Part shown: piece by piece, positions 60,318 to 64,000 of the stretch
Position numbering within the stretch: the first letter of the stretch is position 1
Layout: the number at the start of each line of letters is the position of its first letter
Program-made: the position numbers and the translations under genes
Source: Whitmania pigra
Taxonomy: Eukaryota; Annelida; Clitellata; Hirudinida; Haemopidae
Assembly: GCA_021613335.1 (NCBI GenBank)
Contig: JAJTWR010000044.1
Span: forward strand, 2,686,001-2,750,000
Length of the DNA: 64,000 nt
Direction of reading: 5' to 3'
The notes under the pieces: generated by a model
What the model was told of the DNA's origin: nothing
What the model saw: the letters and a program-made list of their open reading frames with translations, nothing else
Database searches by the model: none

Positions 60318-60468
60318 CCCGTCATAATAGCCCGGCGATAAAGATCAGACCAGCACTATCAAAACATAAAACTCATTTCATTTAATCGAATTTGAAATCA
60401 GTTATCGGTTAATGTCTTCAACTCATATAAATATTTTTTTATAAAGATACATTTTGACGGGTCACCGC

Positions 60469-62116
60469 CAGGGGCGCCGAGAGCCAACAAGGGCCCCAGG
60501 GCAGGACATCATTGCGGGCTATATCCGGAATTGACCGTATTTAGAAATTTTGTCGCTATAATAAAACCTGTACATCGAGGTAAATGCTACTATCAAGGTT
60601 CAACATTCGTGCATACATGGTACTAAATTAAAATATAGAAATGACTTTTGCAAAGGTAAACGCTGTTCGTCATCTAATTTGAATTTATTTGTTTTACAGT
60701 TAATCAAAATGAAAGTAGTAATTTTTGGTGGTCAAACATGCAGCGAGGCGCTTTAAATTAGCCAACTCTAATCATCGGTGATCCTATTTTTTGTGAGTTT
60801 TTCATTTCATCATAATTGTGATCTTACCTGCAACGACCGTTACACCATACAGCCTTACTCAAAGATAACCAGCCACATGCTACGTGTACAGATTTGTGTG
60901 CACTAAGCAAACTGGTGTTTCGATAGAGATTAAGCTACACAAGTTCTTAAAAACGATGTAATTATGTGGAACCGACTTTTACGACATGCAAGAGAGATGG
61001 CTACAACAAAACTTTGCGGGCTTTTCTGCGTGCAGACAGTTCAATTATACTGTTGTAATCAATCGTTCTTGCAAGTCGACCTTCCACTGCCGGCATTCCA
61101 AGGCTGGTCAGGCGTTCTTGACACATTGTCGATCTCAGAACATTTTTAACTCGGGCCAATGTGATGAAAGATCGTTCTGCTTGAGCAACGGTAACCGGAG
61201 GCGTGCAGAAGATAAGTATCATAATGACAACGTTTGGAAACAGTGTATCGATTTTCAAAGCGTGTAGACGGTTCAGCATGGCGACAGACTTATTCAACAG
61301 CATATCAACTGAATTTCTAAGAGGCCGACTGTATCCATGGAATTCCCACCAATTTCCCTTCTAGAGTAAGTGATGCATCAACTTCTACGGGCACAGCCCT
61401 GTCGTCTAGAGACGCAACAATAAACGCTTCGCTCAACACGCGCCGACTTTTCGACTGCATCAGTTATATGAGAAAATTTCATGAACGGTTAGGTTTGTAA
61501 CCTAACATGTGGTACAAAAATGACGTCCAATGCCATTATATAAATTGCAAGAAGGCGTTATAAAATGGTTGACTCGAAGTGGGCGTTTATCCTAGTTACG
61601 ACGCCATTATTAAATGACACAATAACATAGCTGTTGTTATTTATTATAGCAATGGATTTGCTCTTTCAATATCGTGATAGTTTGACAAATTAAATATGTA
61701 AGATTTTTACATCCTTTAGACCAAAAATCAACTTTAGCAGTAATCTAGTGTGTATAACTCCACAGAAATAGAAGTGATGGTAAATCAAACCTTTCTTGCT
61801 AGGGAACAACACAAATCAAATCTGTAATGGCCCGTTTCGCCTAAAATGGTGTGGGCGTCCTACACCACCTTACCCTATCGTCTCACATCAGAATACAGCG
61901 TTTATACATCCTACGTGAAATGGACTGTTCGTTCGGCAGTATATAAAAGTATTTTACAGTATGTAAAACTATGGGGCTATTAGGACATTATGTTCTGTCG
62001 CCTACGGTAAACGAAGAGACGTGCAAAAATTGACATGATCGGACCGGCCGGGCCCCCTTACAGATGCGGGCCACCTGGCAGTGACCCCACCTGCCCCCCC
62101 CCTCTCGGCGTCACTG
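60469..62116 (-). mobile_element. hAT transposon, perfect 8-bp TSD, defective
   Basis: GTCACCGC lies at 60461-60468 and 62117-62124. The element starts CAGGGGCGCCGAGAG and ends CTCTCGGCGTCACTG, inverted repeats with two mismatches and C/G-rich inner flanks. It is 1.65 kb, shorter than an autonomous copy, with only a C-terminal transposase piece left. Confidence 0.92.
61001..61303 (-). pseudogene. hAT transposase C-terminal (hATC) fragment
   Basis: The minus-strand frame contains PPVTVAQAERSFITLARVKN, then LRSTMCQERLTSLGMPAVEG and a KARKV end, the dimerisation domain of hAT transposases related to ZMYM-type proteins. The remaining domains are missing. Confidence 0.85.
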
Positions 62117-63447
62117 GTCACCGCAATCAATACCTTTGCTTCGCTTTTTCTTTTCAGAATCCTTTCTAAATTTTTTAGTATTTACTTTCTCTTGCACTGT
62201 TCTCATTGAAACAGTCGGAATTTGAACCAAATGTCTGTGACACTTGCAGAAACTTGAGCAACTGTTTCGTTTAGCAGTCCTCGGAGGTCGTATTTGAATA
62301 AAGGAATAGTGCTGACCTAAGTGCAATATGCTCTGGTTAATCTTGAACGTAAAAGTGCATGCAACCCTAACAACTAAATGACCTCTTTGATCCTTTATGC
62401 GCGCTCATCCCCGATTCAGGCCAACGGATGATAGTGACCCGCTTGGGGTTGCATCTCAGAAAAGACCGACGAGGTATGCTTCGCTAGCCTCTTGTGGGGA
62501 AGCATACGGAGTGAAACTTGAGTCTATGCATTATTATTATCATCATCATCACTATTAATATTATTATAATTATTATTATTATAAGTAGACCAATTGTTTG
62601 TTTCTTATAACGCCGTAAGCCCCAAGCAACTTCATGTTTTGAAATCAATTAAATAATCGCATCTATCTCCAGCAAAGAGCAATATTATTACTACTATTTA
62701 TTTACTTGTGCTCAAAAGAGAACTTAGATCATCGCTGTGAAACTTTGTTGCGGACCCCCTTGGCGCTAATCTACGGAACCCAGCCTGGGAAGCGCTGAAC
62801 TGGAGAACTCGGCTTAAAAGACCCAATATTTTCAGTGAATCATGCGATAAATGCTGCTTCCAACAAAAATTCACCCTGAAAGTTTTATTAGTCATAGAGA
62901 GCAATGGACCCGCTGATATCCATTGAAATAATTGGAGCAAACAGAAATGAAATTTAATATCAAGTTTTACAAGTAAAAATGGTAATGCTCAAATATATTA
63001 TATTCCTCGGAATTTTAAGCTCCCGCATCATAACCTCATTGACATACAAATGATGCAATGAGGATGATATGGACAGATCAGACTTAGAGAAAAAGATAAT
63101 TTGAATCATTTGCAGTTTTAACTTGATTATCAATTGACGATACGCAACCGCATTGAACAAGAAATGCCAAGAAATCCTGAAACATTGGAGGTTGTAGTTT
63201 AAGACGATGATCAACGCGAAGCATAAATAAAATACATATTGTCAAGCACGCATCGGCAAAATCATTGAAATATGTTCAAACATAACACAAAAAACATAAT
63301 TGTTACAGGATTGAGCCCCAAAGACTGGTCTCATCTGAGAATGTGCTATAGAAAAATCAGTTAACTATTGTGCAGACAAAAATAAATATCTATAGCTTAA
63401 TAAGCATTGCTCCCCTTGTAATAGGGTGAATTGGTGAGAAAAGTGAA
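62117..63447. other. Intergenic; simple repeat and a hAT-like end
   Basis: (ATT/ATC)n-type simple repeat at about 62528-62582. A hAT-like terminus, CAGCGCTTCCCAGGCTGGGT, occurs as the reverse complement at about 62778-62800. A minus-strand frame at 62111-62326 with several Cys/His (CSSFCKCHRHLVQIP) is unassigned. The right part is the 3' side of the next gene. Confidence 0.4.
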
Positions 63448-63780
63448 TCAAAAATTGAATGATTTTAATAAGCGTTCCCCAAACTCTTCAGCCATCATTG
63501 TCTTCTTGTTGGTCATTTCATGATGTAAGAACCCAATTTTTCTGATTTCGGGGATTATTCCAAATAATTTGTCCATCCTGTCAGTTGAAGCTCCATACTT
63601 GGCTAAAATGCAGAGTAAACAAACACAATGCTTACATCTAAGAATCATTTATTTGATTAACAGATATGAATTTAAAACAAACTTGAGATGTAGGCCCGGA
63701 ATGTGCATATTAGCCTAGTTCGAGCTGATTCAATCACTTTAGGATCAACCAAATTTGGGTAGTCTTCAACCAAATATAGT
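63448..63780 (-). CDS. Probable nuclear-receptor ligand-binding domain, last two exons
   Basis: The last exon is 63602-63448 on the minus strand. It starts after AG, is phase-compatible with the previous exon, and encodes KYGASTDRMDKLFGIIPEIR, then KIGFLHHEM and the C terminus LLKSFNF. The exon before ends at a GT donor at 63683 and carries ILYLVEDYPNLVDPKV, then IESARTRLICTFRAYIS. The order (P-x-L-x-D...I......L...L..Y, then R...L....PEIR.I) fits helices 9-11 of nuclear-receptor ligand-binding domains. The 5' end of the second exon could not be placed (no clear AG). The rest lies beyond the window, and the short helix-12 region is unusual. Ligand and subfamily are unknown. Confidence 0.5.
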
Positions 63781-64000
63781 ATGTTAATTATAATGTTCAA
63801 TTGATTGCATTAATATAAAATTATCACTGGAATGGTCATGAAGATGACTTAATAATTTTTGCGTTTGAAAATGCTAGGTCAGGTGCCCTTTAATTGGAGG
63901 CTCATTAATTTATGCTTGATTTTTACAAATTTGGAAGTTTTATTTCATTTATAATGAAGTCCTTCATCAATCTCCTCTTGCGACAAACCGAAGAGTGTTA
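63781..64000 (-). other. Probable intron, possible exon piece at the edge
   Basis: Near 63950-64000 the minus strand reads LFGLSQEEIDEGLHYK, which could be an upstream exon of the same gene or chance. Confidence 0.25.

Overview
This is a stretch of an animal (metazoan) nuclear genome. It is AT-rich and carries intron-containing genes on both strands with short GT-AG introns, including Nanos, neuronal calcium sensor, proprotein convertase, SAFB, CRP-type LIM and probable nuclear-receptor genes. The space between them is crowded with transposable elements. Nothing looks bacterial or plasmid-borne. The species cannot be fixed from the sequence. Gene content and the mixture of mobile elements suggest an aquatic invertebrate; that is an inference only.

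Layout. 1-5.4 kb is transposon debris: a pogo/Tigger-like element, a hAT nested inside a hAT-like MITE, and a TIR element carrying a zinc-finger ORF. 6.7-9.6 kb holds rab11 (minus, six exons, complete). 11.4-13.8 kb holds a neuronal-calcium-sensor gene (minus, one small exon not located). 15.1-15.7 kb holds nanos (plus). 15.9 kb has an isolated catalase C-terminal exon (minus). 17.3-18.9 kb has the P domain and membrane anchor of a proprotein convertase (minus). 19-24 kb holds tRNA-derived SINE copies and a CR1-like retroposon split by a hAT. 25.2-30.5 kb holds a SAFB-type gene (plus, 19 exons, in frame throughout). 33.4-34.4 kb holds a two-LIM CRP-type gene (plus). 35.3-37.4 kb holds DDX39B/UAP56 (minus, six exons, complete). 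38-47.4 kb is a three-level retrotransposon nest. 47.5-48.7 kb is another pogo-like relic. 51.3-53.2 kb holds PDCD2L (plus, six exons, complete). 53.7-54.4 kb holds an unrecognised membrane-protein gene (minus). 54.5-60.3 kb is a pogo-like element split by a structurally intact Ty3/gypsy retrotransposon. 60.5-62.1 kb is a hAT. The right end carries probable exons of a nuclear-receptor ligand-binding domain (minus).

The most unusual object is at 38.3-44.0 kb. A Ty1/copia element inserted into an R2-type (restriction-like-endonuclease) non-LTR retrotransposon with a 5-bp target duplication. Its left LTR, gag, protease and integrase start are replaced by a Ty3/gypsy LTR-gag-protease-RT-RNase H block. 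That block joins the copia integrase in the same reading frame. The gypsy block is nearly identical to the intact gypsy at 55.8-60.3 kb.

The host genes are functionally unrelated housekeeping or developmental genes (vesicle traffic, calcium sensing, germline translational control, mRNA export, RNA binding, ribosome-biogenesis-type chaperoning). They are not an operon or a pathway. Exon boundaries were placed by eye from splice dinucleotides, reading-frame continuity and similarity to known families.
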